Source: Chryseobacterium candidae
GTDB taxonomy: Bacteria; Bacteroidota; Bacteroidia; Flavobacteriales; Weeksellaceae
Length of the DNA: 64,000 nucleotides
Assembly: GCF_004916905.1 (NCBI RefSeq)
Contig: NZ_SDLV01000055.1
Location: 1-64,000 of the forward strand
Direction of reading: 5' to 3'
Shown: in pieces, positions 1 to 7,504 of the stretch
Numbering within the stretch: position 1 is the stretch's first letter
Layout of the letters: each line of letters opens with the position of its first letter
Made by a program: the position numbers and the translations under genes
The notes under the pieces: model-generated
Database searches by the model: none
What the model was told of the DNA's origin: nothing
Seen by the model: the letters and a program-made list of their open reading frames with translations, nothing else

Positions 1-20
1 GGGACACCAATATAAAATAT

Positions 21-49
21 AAAGCCTGCTATTTTCAGCAGGCTTTTTT
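21..49. terminator. Hairpin terminator, probably bidirectional
   Basis: The arms AAAGCCTGCT and AGCAGGCTTT flank a short loop and are followed by a T run on the plus strand. It can end a plus-strand gene lying left of the window, and read from the other side it can end the minus-strand esterase that stops at 81. Confidence 0.75.
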
Positions 50-80
50 GTAGATAGAAACCGAATGCCGTTACTTGTTT

Positions 81-920
81 TTATTTTCTCTTTTCAAACA
101 GCCACTTGGGAATATCTTCAGTTGTTAAAAACGGGATGGTAATCGTATTATGATTAAGATTACCGTATGTTGTAAAAGTCAGATTTTTGTTTGAAACTAA
201 TTTTTTAAACAATTTGATACTTCCCGAATAGGGATTTTCATTGTCTTTTTCACCGTGAATGAGCCAGATATTTTTTTTATCCAGTTGTTTCAGATTTGAA
301 AAATCAGGAACCGCTGCAATGGAAACAATAGCAGCAAATTTGTCAGGCTCTATGCTCATAAGATTTTGTGCTGTAGAAGCTCCCATAGAATATCCCACCA
401 GATAAATTCTGTTTTTATCAATATTCCGGTATTCTTTTTCTACATTTTTTATCAGATCCCATAGGGCAAAGACATCATTTGATGGTTTTGAGACCAGATC
501 ATTATCCGTGTTGTTGTCATAAACTGAAGAACGCGTGCTGAATTGTGGGGCTATCACATAGCATTGGTACCTGTCATATATTTCCTCTCTCAGCCATATC
601 TTAGCCAAAGGTTCAAGCTGGCTTTCATTATCGTTTCCAATTCTTGTGGAATTATGAAAAGTAATGACTAATGGAAACTTTTGATTTTTGTCATTATCCT
701 TCGGAGTCAGGATTCTGTAGGGAATTTGTATATCATTCTTGATGAAAACCTTTTTCTGAAAATTATCTGTATTTAAGCTGTTTAAAAATTTCCTGGTAGT
801 AACGAAAGTCAGGCTATCTACCTGTGTATCCAAAAATTCACTTTTCTGAGCAAGCACCGGATTTGAAGTGATAATGACGAGTAAAGTGATCAGGATTTGT
901 TTTAAATTTCGGTTATTCAT
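81..920 (-). CDS. Secreted alpha/beta-hydrolase, esterase/PHB-depolymerase-like
   Basis: The first 25 residues form a Sec signal peptide ending near VLAQ, so the protein is exported. The body has the alpha/beta-hydrolase layout: an HNSTR strand-turn near residue 89 that fits an oxyanion-hole region, a nucleophile elbow GYSMGAS with Ser178, a GEKD segment near 225 for the acid, and a late His in LNHN near 258. The length of 279 residues and the spacing resemble the phospholipase/carboxylesterase and PHB-depolymerase group of predicted peptidases and esterases found in Bacteroidota. The natural substrate cannot be read from sequence. It is a lone minus-strand gene, divergent from the S9 peptidase over about 310 bp. 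The family is fairly sure; the exact substrate is unknown. Confidence 0.75.
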   Translation of the reverse strand: MNNRNLKQILITLLVIITSNPVLAQKSEFLDTQVDSLTFVTTRKFLNSLNTDNFQKKVFIKNDIQIPYRILTPKDNDKNQKFPLVITFHNSTRIGNDNESQLEPLAKIWLREEIYDRYQCYVIAPQFSTRSSVYDNNTDNDLVSKPSNDVFALWDLIKNVEKEYRNIDKNRIYLVGYSMGASTAQNLMSIEPDKFAAIVSIAAVPDFSNLKQLDKKNIWLIHGEKDNENPYSGSIKLFKKLVSNKNLTFTTYGNLNHNTITIPFLTTEDIPKWLFEKRK

Positions 921-1143
921 AGTGTTTTTATAGTTTTCCGGTTTATTTTTCCTTTCAAATATAAATATTTAACAATTTGTATAAAACAGCAATTTAAGCT
1001 GGAACGGGTTGCCAGATATAAATAGGAGTTGCTTTGGCATCTGTACTTGTTTATATTTCTTAACTATACATTTATTTTTAAGAATATAGAATAAAAATCT
1101 AAACTTAAATGTTAATTCTTTCGTGCGTTTTTATTTTAAATAT

Positions 1144-1151
1144 TAACTTTG
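1144..1151 (+). promoter_or_regulatory. Promoter -7 element TAACTTTG for the S9 peptidase
   Basis: This matches the Bacteroidota -7 consensus TAnnTTTG and lies about 78 bp ahead of the S9 peptidase start. No clear -33 TTG is present at the usual distance. The remainder of the 308-bp space between 920 and 1229 is AT-rich and shows no gene. Confidence 0.5.
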
Positions 1152-1228
1152 GCAATCTTTGAATGTAATAAAAGGATTTCGTGAAATTACTATGATTTCA
1201 CAGATCCGTTAAAAATGAATATCAACAT

Positions 1229-3223
1229 ATGAAACTTAAGTACAGTCTGCTGGCTTTGGCAGCTCCGCTTTTAATGAATGCACAACAAGTAATGACGCCT
1301 GAAATTCTTTGGACTTTGAAAAAAGTGGGAGTACAGGCAGTTTCACCGGATCAGGCTTCTCTTATCTATAAAGTAGGACAGGTTGATCTGAAAACAGAGA
1401 AAACAAAAAACGAGAACTATTTTCTGAATGTTCTTAATCATCAGTCTTCTAAAATCGATTTCGGTAAAAAAGCACTTATTCAGTGGGATAAAAACGGAAT
1501 TTATGCTCAGGAAGGTGATAAAATCTATCTTTCTAAAGATGCCGGAAAAACCTGGACAGAATTTTATACTATCGGGGAAGCTGATAATATTGTCATTTCT
1601 CCGGATGGGAAGAAAATTGCCTTCAGCAAGCAGGTGCTGGTAGAGAAAGTAATGGGGAAAGATAAATTCAGTGATACTCCCAAAACTACGGCTCAGGTTT
1701 ATACGGACCTTAACCACAGACACTGGGATTATTTCAATGAAGGAAAATACAACCACGTATTTGTAGTGAGTACTTCGGATAAAGTAGAAGTTGCTAAAGA
1801 TCTTCTGGAAGGTAAAACCTGGGATTCCCCGCAAAGACCTTTCGGTGGAGCTGAAGATTTTATCTGGAGCCCGGATTCTGCACAGCTTTTATATGTTACA
1901 AAACCTAAAAGTGGCAAAGAGTACGCTACCAGTACCAATACCGATATCTTTGCTTATGATCTGGCATCAGGTACTACCAAAAACCTTACAGAATCAAACA
2001 AAGGATATGATGTAAACCCAAAATTCAGCCCGGACGGAAAATCTTTAATCTGGCAGAGCATGGCCAGAGATGGATATGAAGCAGATAAAAATGATGTGAA
2101 AATTCTGGACTGGAAGTCAGGAAAGACGACTAATCTTACTTCAGGCTGGGATGAAAGCGTTTCAGGAGATGTGTTTTGGGGAGCAGATTCAAAAACAATC
2201 TACTTCACAGCTGCATTCAGAGGGACAAAACAGCTTTTTGCCCTGGATTCAAAATCAGCAAAAGTACAGCAGATCACCAAAGGAGATTTTGACGTAAACG
2301 AAATCTTTACAGACAATAAAACTACACTTTTAGTAGGAAGAACAGACGTAAACCATGCCACAGAATTATTCTCTGTAAACGTTAAAAACGGAGAAATGAA
2401 GCAGGTTACTGAAGCCAACAAGGAAATTTATGCTAAGCTGGCTCAAGGGAAATCTGAACTTAAAATGGTGAAAACGTCAGACGGTAAAGAAATGGGAGTC
2501 TGGTTCCATTATCCACCGAACTTTGATCCGAACAAAAAATATCCTACTTTGGTATACTGCCAGGGCGGTCCGCAGTCTGCATTGACACAGTATTTCAGCA
2601 CAAGGTGGAACTTTGCTTTGATGGCTGCCAACGGTTATATCGTAGTAGCTCCGAACAGAAGAGGTATGCCGGGCTGGGGAACAAAATGGAATGAAGAAAT
2701 TTCAAGAGACTGGGGCGGACAGCCAATGAGGGATTATCTGGCAGCCACAGACTTTGCGAAAACTTTACCATACGTAGATGGAGACAGAGTAGCCGCTGTA
2801 GGAGCAAGTTACGGAGGATACAGCGTATTTATGCTGGCAGGAATCCATGAGAACAGATTCAAAACGTTCATCGCTCATGATGGTTTATTTGATATGAAAT
2901 CATGGTATCTGACTACTGAAGAACTTTGGTTTGCCAACTGGGATATTGGTTCTCCATGGGAAAAGCCTCTTCCAAAAGCATACACAGAATTCAACCCAAG
3001 CAATTTTGTAGAAAAATGGAACAAACCCATCATGATTGTTCAGGGTGGAATTGATTTCCGTGTTCCTTACGAGCAGGGGCAGGAAGCTTTCCAGGCTGCA
3101 AAATTAAGAGGATTAAAATCTAAACTGGTGTACTTCCCGAACGAAAATCACTGGGTACTTCATCCGCAAAACGGATTAGTATGGCAGCGAGAATTCTTCG
3201 ACTGGCTGAAGGAAACTTTATAA
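1229..3223 (+). CDS. Secreted S9-family prolyl oligopeptidase/dipeptidyl peptidase
   Basis: A 664-residue secreted serine peptidase. A signal peptide (cleavage after about residue 18, MNAQ) is followed by a WD40/PD40-like beta-propeller of roughly 400 residues containing repeated SPDG and SPDS blades. A C-terminal alpha/beta-hydrolase domain follows, with the triad Ser527 in GASYGG, Asp609 in GGIDFRVP and His641 in ENHW. This is the S9B/S9C arrangement, seen in DPP-IV-like and acylaminoacyl-type peptidases that trim dipeptides from the N-terminus of peptides in the periplasm. The motif GASYGG rather than GWSYGG leans towards the S9C or bacterial DPP5-like side. A strong hairpin terminator follows directly, so the gene is probably monocistronic. 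Full length and intact. Confidence 0.9.
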   Translation: MKLKYSLLALAAPLLMNAQQVMTPEILWTLKKVGVQAVSPDQASLIYKVGQVDLKTEKTKNENYFLNVLNHQSSKIDFGKKALIQWDKNGIYAQEGDKIYLSKDAGKTWTEFYTIGEADNIVISPDGKKIAFSKQVLVEKVMGKDKFSDTPKTTAQVYTDLNHRHWDYFNEGKYNHVFVVSTSDKVEVAKDLLEGKTWDSPQRPFGGAEDFIWSPDSAQLLYVTKPKSGKEYATSTNTDIFAYDLASGTTKNLTESNKGYDVNPKFSPDGKSLIWQSMARDGYEADKNDVKILDWKSGKTTNLTSGWDESVSGDVFWGADSKTIYFTAAFRGTKQLFALDSKSAKVQQITKGDFDVNEIFTDNKTTLLVGRTDVNHATELFSVNVKNGEMKQVTEANKEIYAKLAQGKSELKMVKTSDGKEMGVWFHYPPNFDPNKKYPTLVYCQGGPQSALTQYFSTRWNFALMAANGYIVVAPNRRGMPGWGTKWNEEISRDWGGQPMRDYLAATDFAKTLPYVDGDRVAAVGASYGGYSVFMLAGIHENRFKTFIAHDGLFDMKSWYLTTEELWFANWDIGSPWEKPLPKAYTEFNPSNFVEKWNKPIMIVQGGIDFRVPYEQGQEAFQAAKLRGLKSKLVYFPNENHWVLHPQNGLVWQREFFDWLKETL

Positions 3224-3249
3224 GACAAACAACAATTTATGATCAATAG

Positions 3250-3274
3250 AAACGGGCTTTAGCCCGTTTTTTTT
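3250..3274 (+). terminator. Hairpin terminator made from a dispersed AACGGGCT repeat
   Basis: A perfect stem AAACGGGCT/AGCCCGTTT with a 2-base loop is followed by eight T. The same core with the preceding CAATAG tag recurs at 61557-61584, and in degenerate form at about 13790-13838, so this terminator belongs to a repeat family. Confidence 0.8.
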
Positions 3275-3290
3275 ATAATGAATAATCTGA

Positions 3291-3320
3291 CTAACTTCCA
3301 GCCTCTCTCTTCCAGCTTCC
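3291..3320. repeat. Dispersed intergenic repeat (aacttccagcctctctc type)
   Basis: About 29 of 30 bases recur at 53339-53369, again downstream of a plus-strand gene. It has no coding potential and looks like a short dispersed intergenic repeat. Confidence 0.6.
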
Positions 3321-3343
3321 CAATCTGCAAGTAATAAAATCTC

Positions 3344-3351
3344 TATATTTG
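3344..3351 (+). promoter_or_regulatory. Promoter -7 element TATATTTG abutting the glycosylase start
   Basis: An exact TAnnTTTG match ends four bases before the ATG at 3355. Transcription would begin at or just after that ATG, suggesting a leaderless or nearly leaderless message. It also argues against the TTG at 3349 as a start, because that codon lies inside the promoter element. Confidence 0.5.
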
Positions 3352-3354
3352 AAT

Positions 3355-3846
3355 ATGCAAAACCGTATTTCTTCATTTCCACCTCTTATTGATATCCAAT
3401 CTGAAATTTTAATTTTAGGCTCAGTTCCCGGAGTAAAATCACTGGAAAAACAGCAATATTATGCTCATCCACAAAACAAATTCTGGAAAATCATTTTTGA
3501 ATTGCTGAACGAAGAATTTACAGAGGATTATTCTCAAAGAATTGCAACAATAAAGAAACACCATATTGCCCTCTGGGATGTAATTGATTCCTGTGAGAGA
3601 AAAGGAAGTCTGGATTCTGAAATCAGAAACGAAGAAGCTAACCAAATTGAAGAATTGCTTGAAGAATATCCAAATGTCAGAGCTATTTTTTGCAATGGCG
3701 GAAAATCTTATAAAAACTTGCTGAAACTTCTTGGGAAAAATTATAAACTGCCCATTTTTCTATTGCCCTCTACAAGTCCGCTTCATACCATTTCTTTTGA
3801 AAAAAAGCGGGAAGAATGGAAGAGAATTCTGGAGTTTTTGGTTTGA
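3355..3846 (+). CDS. DNA-deoxyinosine (hypoxanthine) glycosylase, uracil-DNA-glycosylase superfamily
   Basis: About 163 residues. The opening block (FPPL, then ILGSVPG, then a YYAHPQNKFW motif) is the signature of the family-6 uracil-DNA glycosylases that excise hypoxanthine from deaminated adenine (HDG, TIGR04274 type). GSVPG is the active-site loop replacing the classical UDG motif, and the late LPSTSP stretch matches the family's DNA-binding loop. It is a cytoplasmic base-excision-repair enzyme. The ATG start at 3355 is preferred over an in-frame TTG at 3349, because the TTG falls within a promoter match. The gene is isolated, with a dispersed hairpin repeat immediately downstream. Confidence 0.85.
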   Translation: MQNRISSFPPLIDIQSEILILGSVPGVKSLEKQQYYAHPQNKFWKIIFELLNEEFTEDYSQRIATIKKHHIALWDVIDSCERKGSLDSEIRNEEANQIEELLEEYPNVRAIFCNGGKSYKNLLKLLGKNYKLPIFLLPSTSPLHTISFEKKREEWKRILEFLV

Positions 3847-3863
3847 GAGTGAGTAGATAAAGT

Positions 3864-3933
3864 TAGATTCTTACCGGAATGACAAAATGTTCGGATAAAT
3901 AAAGCGCTCTGTTTGTCATTCCGTAGGAATCTA
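3864..3933. repeat. 70-bp dispersed inverted-repeat (REP-like) element
   Basis: Two arms of about 22 bp (tagattcttaccggaatga, and its complement ending in ccgtaggaatcta) surround a short variable centre. A second copy with the same arms lies at 13956-14023. It is non-coding and placed between convergent genes. Confidence 0.7.
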
Positions 3934-3976
3934 AATATCATATGTAATCTTAGTACAAATGATAAGAATTTAAAAA

Positions 3977-5011
3977 TCATTTACTTCCCAAGTATTCTCT
4001 TAATCCTTTCAACAGTTCCAGCTGGTTTTTGGTTCTGTCCAGATTGTGTTCAGGATGTGTGATAGAATAGTAGGTGCTTCCGTTAAGGTAATCCGTCAAA
4101 AAACGAAGTTCCTGAATGTAAATAGCGACCTGTGCTGCATAATCAAGATTCTCAGATTCTGTCTTAGTCAGTTTTTCTTTTAGATAAAATAAAAAGCCTT
4201 CTTTTACAACCTTATACATTTCAGGATTGAAATTGTTTTGGGCAGCTCCGTCATCTTCCTGTGTAGTATTGGTATAAGATTGGATCATTGTTCCAAAATC
4301 ATATAAGATGGTAGAAATCATCATGGTATCCAGATCAATCACAGCCAGCGGCTTATGATTCTGATCAAAAAGAATATTACTGATTTTTACATCGGCATGA
4401 ATAATTCTTTTAGGAATCTGATGGGTTTTCTCCATTTCGATCCATTGGTCAGGCAAAGACAGAAGCTGGTTGGTGATTTCTATTTCAGCTTTTGCATTTT
4501 CTTTTAATTGAGCTGGTGCATCTTTGAGTGCGTTTTTATAATCTGCAATCCTTTTCTCAAAATTGAGGAAATTGGGAAGAGAATCTTCAATGGCAGGCAG
4601 TTTTTCAGTATTTACAGTGTTCAGAAAATAACTGAAGGTTTTAGCAGCATCAAAAGCGGTCTGTAAAGATGGAGCAGTAAGAAAAGTAAGGCTGTTCTCT
4701 ATAAAATTAAGCATACGCCAGGGCTCACCATTTATATCTTCTACCAGCAGCTTATTGGCCAGAGACGGAATAGACTCAATAATCTGAAAATGATAATTAT
4801 TGGACTTCAGAACTTCATTAATTAATAAATGATTATTAACGACAACCTCCGGCTGTTTAAAAACATGATTGTTGATTTTCTGCAGAATAAACTTTTTCCC
4901 CTGGTCTTTATTCTCCAGAAGATAAGTTGTATTGATTAATCCGTCATTAATAGGAGTGAGTTCATAATTATCCTTACCAATAAACTCAATAACAATATCA
5001 TTTATTTCCAT
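3977..5011 (-). CDS. Anomeric sugar kinase of the APH fold (NahK/AmgK-like)
   Basis: A 344-residue phosphotransferase of the aminoglycoside-phosphotransferase fold. Visible motifs are the N-terminal nucleotide-binding region with K44 (FILQKIN), the catalytic loop with His205, Asp207 and Asn212 (HADVKISN), and the metal-binding IDLD at 225-228. Proteins of this size paired with a sugar nucleotidyltransferase are typically kinases of the anomeric hydroxyl of an N-acetylhexosamine (NahK for GlcNAc/GalNAc, AmgK for MurNAc). Its start overlaps the end of the nucleotidyltransferase by 10 bp, so the two are translationally coupled. The neighbouring GH109 enzyme suggests GalNAc as substrate; the alternative is MurNAc recycling as in AmgK/MurU. 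Fold certain, sugar inferred. Confidence 0.75.
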   Translation of the reverse strand: MEINDIVIEFIGKDNYELTPINDGLINTTYLLENKDQGKKFILQKINNHVFKQPEVVVNNHLLINEVLKSNNYHFQIIESIPSLANKLLVEDINGEPWRMLNFIENSLTFLTAPSLQTAFDAAKTFSYFLNTVNTEKLPAIEDSLPNFLNFEKRIADYKNALKDAPAQLKENAKAEIEITNQLLSLPDQWIEMEKTHQIPKRIIHADVKISNILFDQNHKPLAVIDLDTMMISTILYDFGTMIQSYTNTTQEDDGAAQNNFNPEMYKVVKEGFLFYLKEKLTKTESENLDYAAQVAIYIQELRFLTDYLNGSTYYSITHPEHNLDRTKNQLELLKGLREYLGSK

Positions 5012-5916
5012 AAATCTTTCGGGTATCTGTGGTTGTTAGTCTCTGAAATCAGAAAATCTTGAATTTCTTTTTTATCATCAGCATAGGTAATTCCCATCCA
5101 TTGGGATGTAGAGGCTTTCACTTTTACTTTTACTCTGTTTTCGTCTATCATTTTTTGTATTGCGGAAGGAATGTAAAATTCCTGATTGGGAAGCGGATCA
5201 GATTCAATGAAATCATAGAAATAGGCTTCCAGATAACAAAAAATATGAGGATGAAAAATAAAAAAGTTCATAGATACCAATGTTTCGGGATCTAATTTTA
5301 TATTTTTTCCGTTGTCCACATAAATGATTGTACTATTGATTTTTTGGATAGACGTTTGTTCCTCTACTTTAACCAGGTAATTTCCGGCATCCAGGGTACA
5401 TATTCCCCTCGCCACAGCACCGTTATCACTCAATGTTGTATCTACAGGGTAAGCAATCATCCCCAATTGTGTATCTGAAATATGATGATGATTAATTTCA
5501 TGGGCTGCCAGTTGATAGGCTTCTTTTCCATAAAAATCATCCGCATTGATCATCACAAAAGGTTCCTGTATTGAATATTTGGCGCAAAGTACGGCATGAG
5601 CAGTTCCCCATGGCTTCTCACGATCAGGGTAATCAAAGCCTTCCAGTGAAATAGGAATAGTGTCTTTCTCCTGATATACCCAAAGCAATTCAAAATTTTT
5701 AGCTTTTGAAATGCTGTTGAGTCTTTCAATATAACTTTCAGGAATCAGTTTGTTCACAATAATAACTATTTTTTGAAAACCTGCTTCCAGAGCATCAAAG
5801 ATAGAATACTCAAGAATCGGCGAACCGTTATCAAGTATTCCATCCACTTGCTTGAGACCTTTGTATCTGCTGCCTAATCCACCAGCTAATATGAGTAATG
5901 TTTTCTTAGAACTCAT
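5002..5916 (-). CDS. Sugar-1-phosphate nucleotidyltransferase
   Basis: A 304-residue NTP-transferase-fold enzyme. The nucleotide-binding signature LAGGLGSRYKG is at residues 10-20, a conserved Lys follows (KQVDG), and the metal-binding Asp pair is in INADDF near residue 123. It would join NTP to a sugar-1-phosphate, giving an activated sugar nucleotide. It overlaps GH109 upstream by 11 bp and the kinase downstream by 10 bp, so the three are expressed together. The inferred route is GH109 releasing a free amino sugar, the kinase making the 1-phosphate, and this enzyme making the UDP-sugar. It is longer than MurU (about 220 residues), with an extra C-terminal segment of unknown role. Confidence 0.75.
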   Translation of the reverse strand: MSSKKTLLILAGGLGSRYKGLKQVDGILDNGSPILEYSIFDALEAGFQKIVIIVNKLIPESYIERLNSISKAKNFELLWVYQEKDTIPISLEGFDYPDREKPWGTAHAVLCAKYSIQEPFVMINADDFYGKEAYQLAAHEINHHHISDTQLGMIAYPVDTTLSDNGAVARGICTLDAGNYLVKVEEQTSIQKINSTIIYVDNGKNIKLDPETLVSMNFFIFHPHIFCYLEAYFYDFIESDPLPNQEFYIPSAIQKMIDENRVKVKVKASTSQWMGITYADDKKEIQDFLISETNNHRYPKDLWK

Positions 5917-7303
5917 CAGTCATTCCAAATACAGGTTTACGGGTTTTCCATTTTCCGTTGGTGAAATCAGGAATATCAACAACCTGACCGCCTTTGGCAA
6001 TAGACTCTTCACTCAGTGGCGTAATGGAATACCATAAAGCAAGGTCGTACACATCCATCGGGAATTCTATATTTCGTTTGATACATTCAATAAAAGTATT
6101 CATCACAAAGAAATCCATTCCGCCATGTCCGGCTCCTGCAGCGGTAGCTTCAAACTTCTTCCAAATCGGATGATCATATTCTTTCATCCATTTTTCAGTA
6201 TTATCCCAACGGTGGGTATGGTTCATTGTTTTTTCAAAATAGATGTGTCCCTGGTTGAAATCTCCCCATCCGAAATCCTGCCACAATCCTTCAGTTCCCT
6301 GAACTCTGAAACCAAGATCATAAGGTCTCTGTAAACTTGTATCATGAGTAAGAAGAATGGTTTCTCCATTGGCACAGGCAATCTGTGTAGTTACAATATC
6401 TCCCTGGTTGAATTTTACTTTCGCACTCGGATGGTTTTCTCCGCCTTTTGGATGCTCAACAATGTATTTATGAAGCCCTACAGATTTTGATGAGAATGAA
6501 GAAAGCCTTGTCAAACGGTTTCCTCTGTTGATATCCATCATCATGGCAACCGGTCCTAAGCCATGCGTAGGATAAAGTTCTCCGTTACGTTTTACATAAT
6601 GTTCGGTTCTCCATTTAGCCTCACTGAATCCTTTTTCTCCAAATTCAGCACCGGAATTGTACGGAGTAACTCCGTCATTGAAAAGAACACCTCTCAGATC
6701 ATGCTGATAACCGCCTCTTCCATGTACCAGTTCACCAAACATTCCTTTACGGACCATATTCAGGATGGCCATGATATCTCTTCGGTAGCACACATTTTCC
6801 ATCATAAATATGGGAACTTTCGTTTCCTCATATACCTTTACAAATTCCCAGCAGTCCTGAAGCTTTATCGCTCCGGAAACTTCCATACCCACAATTTTTT
6901 TAGCGCGCATGGCTTCCACACCTTGTGTAAGATGCCATTCCCATGGAGTAGCAATAACAACAGCGTCTATTGTTTTTAATTTTAAAAGATTCCGATAGTC
7001 ATATTCTCCGTTGGAAAACTCCTGAGCAGCAGGTTTATTATTGTCTTTTAATATTTTTTGAGACGCGGCAAGCATCCTTTTCTCCGGATCTGCAAACGCA
7101 ACAATCTCTACATCATTTCGTTTTGCCAGTAATTTTACATGCTCCTGACCACGAAGGCCTACGCCGATAAAACCTACGCGGACTTTTTTATCTGTTTTAA
7201 AATCATTGGAATAAGCAAATAAGGAATTGGGTAAAACCAATGCCCCAAAGCTTGCTAAAGCAGCTGTCTTAAGAAAGTTTCTGCGGGAATTACTATCGTT
7301 CAT
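5906..7303 (-). CDS. GH109 family glycosidase (alpha-N-acetylgalactosaminidase-like), TAT-exported
   Basis: A 465-residue Gfo/Idh/MocA-fold protein. The N-terminus has a twin-arginine signal (SRRNFLK, Arg7-Arg8, then a hydrophobic stretch ending LFA near residue 30). A Rossmann motif GVGLRG spans residues 47-52. Long segments such as ENVCYRRDVMAIL-like, GGYQHDLR, ELYPTHG and GHGGMD match, as I recall it, the NAD-dependent alpha-N-acetylgalactosaminidase of Elizabethkingia meningoseptica that founded GH109. TAT export fits a protein folded around bound NAD before secretion. It is the first gene of an overlapping operon with a nucleotidyltransferase and a kinase. The C-terminal stretch with YSITPLSEESIA is intact. 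Substrate preference among alpha- and beta-GalNAc/GlcNAc cannot be settled by eye. Confidence 0.88.
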   Translation of the reverse strand: MNDSNSRRNFLKTAALASFGALVLPNSLFAYSNDFKTDKKVRVGFIGVGLRGQEHVKLLAKRNDVEIVAFADPEKRMLAASQKILKDNNKPAAQEFSNGEYDYRNLLKLKTIDAVVIATPWEWHLTQGVEAMRAKKIVGMEVSGAIKLQDCWEFVKVYEETKVPIFMMENVCYRRDIMAILNMVRKGMFGELVHGRGGYQHDLRGVLFNDGVTPYNSGAEFGEKGFSEAKWRTEHYVKRNGELYPTHGLGPVAMMMDINRGNRLTRLSSFSSKSVGLHKYIVEHPKGGENHPSAKVKFNQGDIVTTQIACANGETILLTHDTSLQRPYDLGFRVQGTEGLWQDFGWGDFNQGHIYFEKTMNHTHRWDNTEKWMKEYDHPIWKKFEATAAGAGHGGMDFFVMNTFIECIKRNIEFPMDVYDLALWYSITPLSEESIAKGGQVVDIPDFTNGKWKTRKPVFGMTDEF

Positions 7304-7504
7304 CTATTTTTTTCTTAAATATATTAAAACTTTTGTAAATCCCCATAACGTGATGGATAATAGGAGAATGAATTGAGGGAGGCGGTTTGTAAGAATTTGA
7401 AGGTTGTTGGATTTTAAAGTTGAATGCTTTTGGAGTTGTTGAATTATAGGTTATTAATTTTCACTATTTTGTTTATTTATGTTTTTTTTTATCTGCATGA
7501 AAAT

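Noticed and set aside
1343..1834. 163-codon open frame antisense to the S9 peptidase
   Set aside because: It is a shadow of a certain gene, with a Phe/Ile/Ser-rich composition and no recognisable motif. The same applies to antisense frames at 6563-6979, 10699-11010, 23185-23553, 36042-36413 and 40665-41027.
3349..3354. TTG as start of the DNA glycosylase
   Set aside because: It lies within the TATATTTG promoter element and adds only two residues; the ATG at 3355 is preferred.
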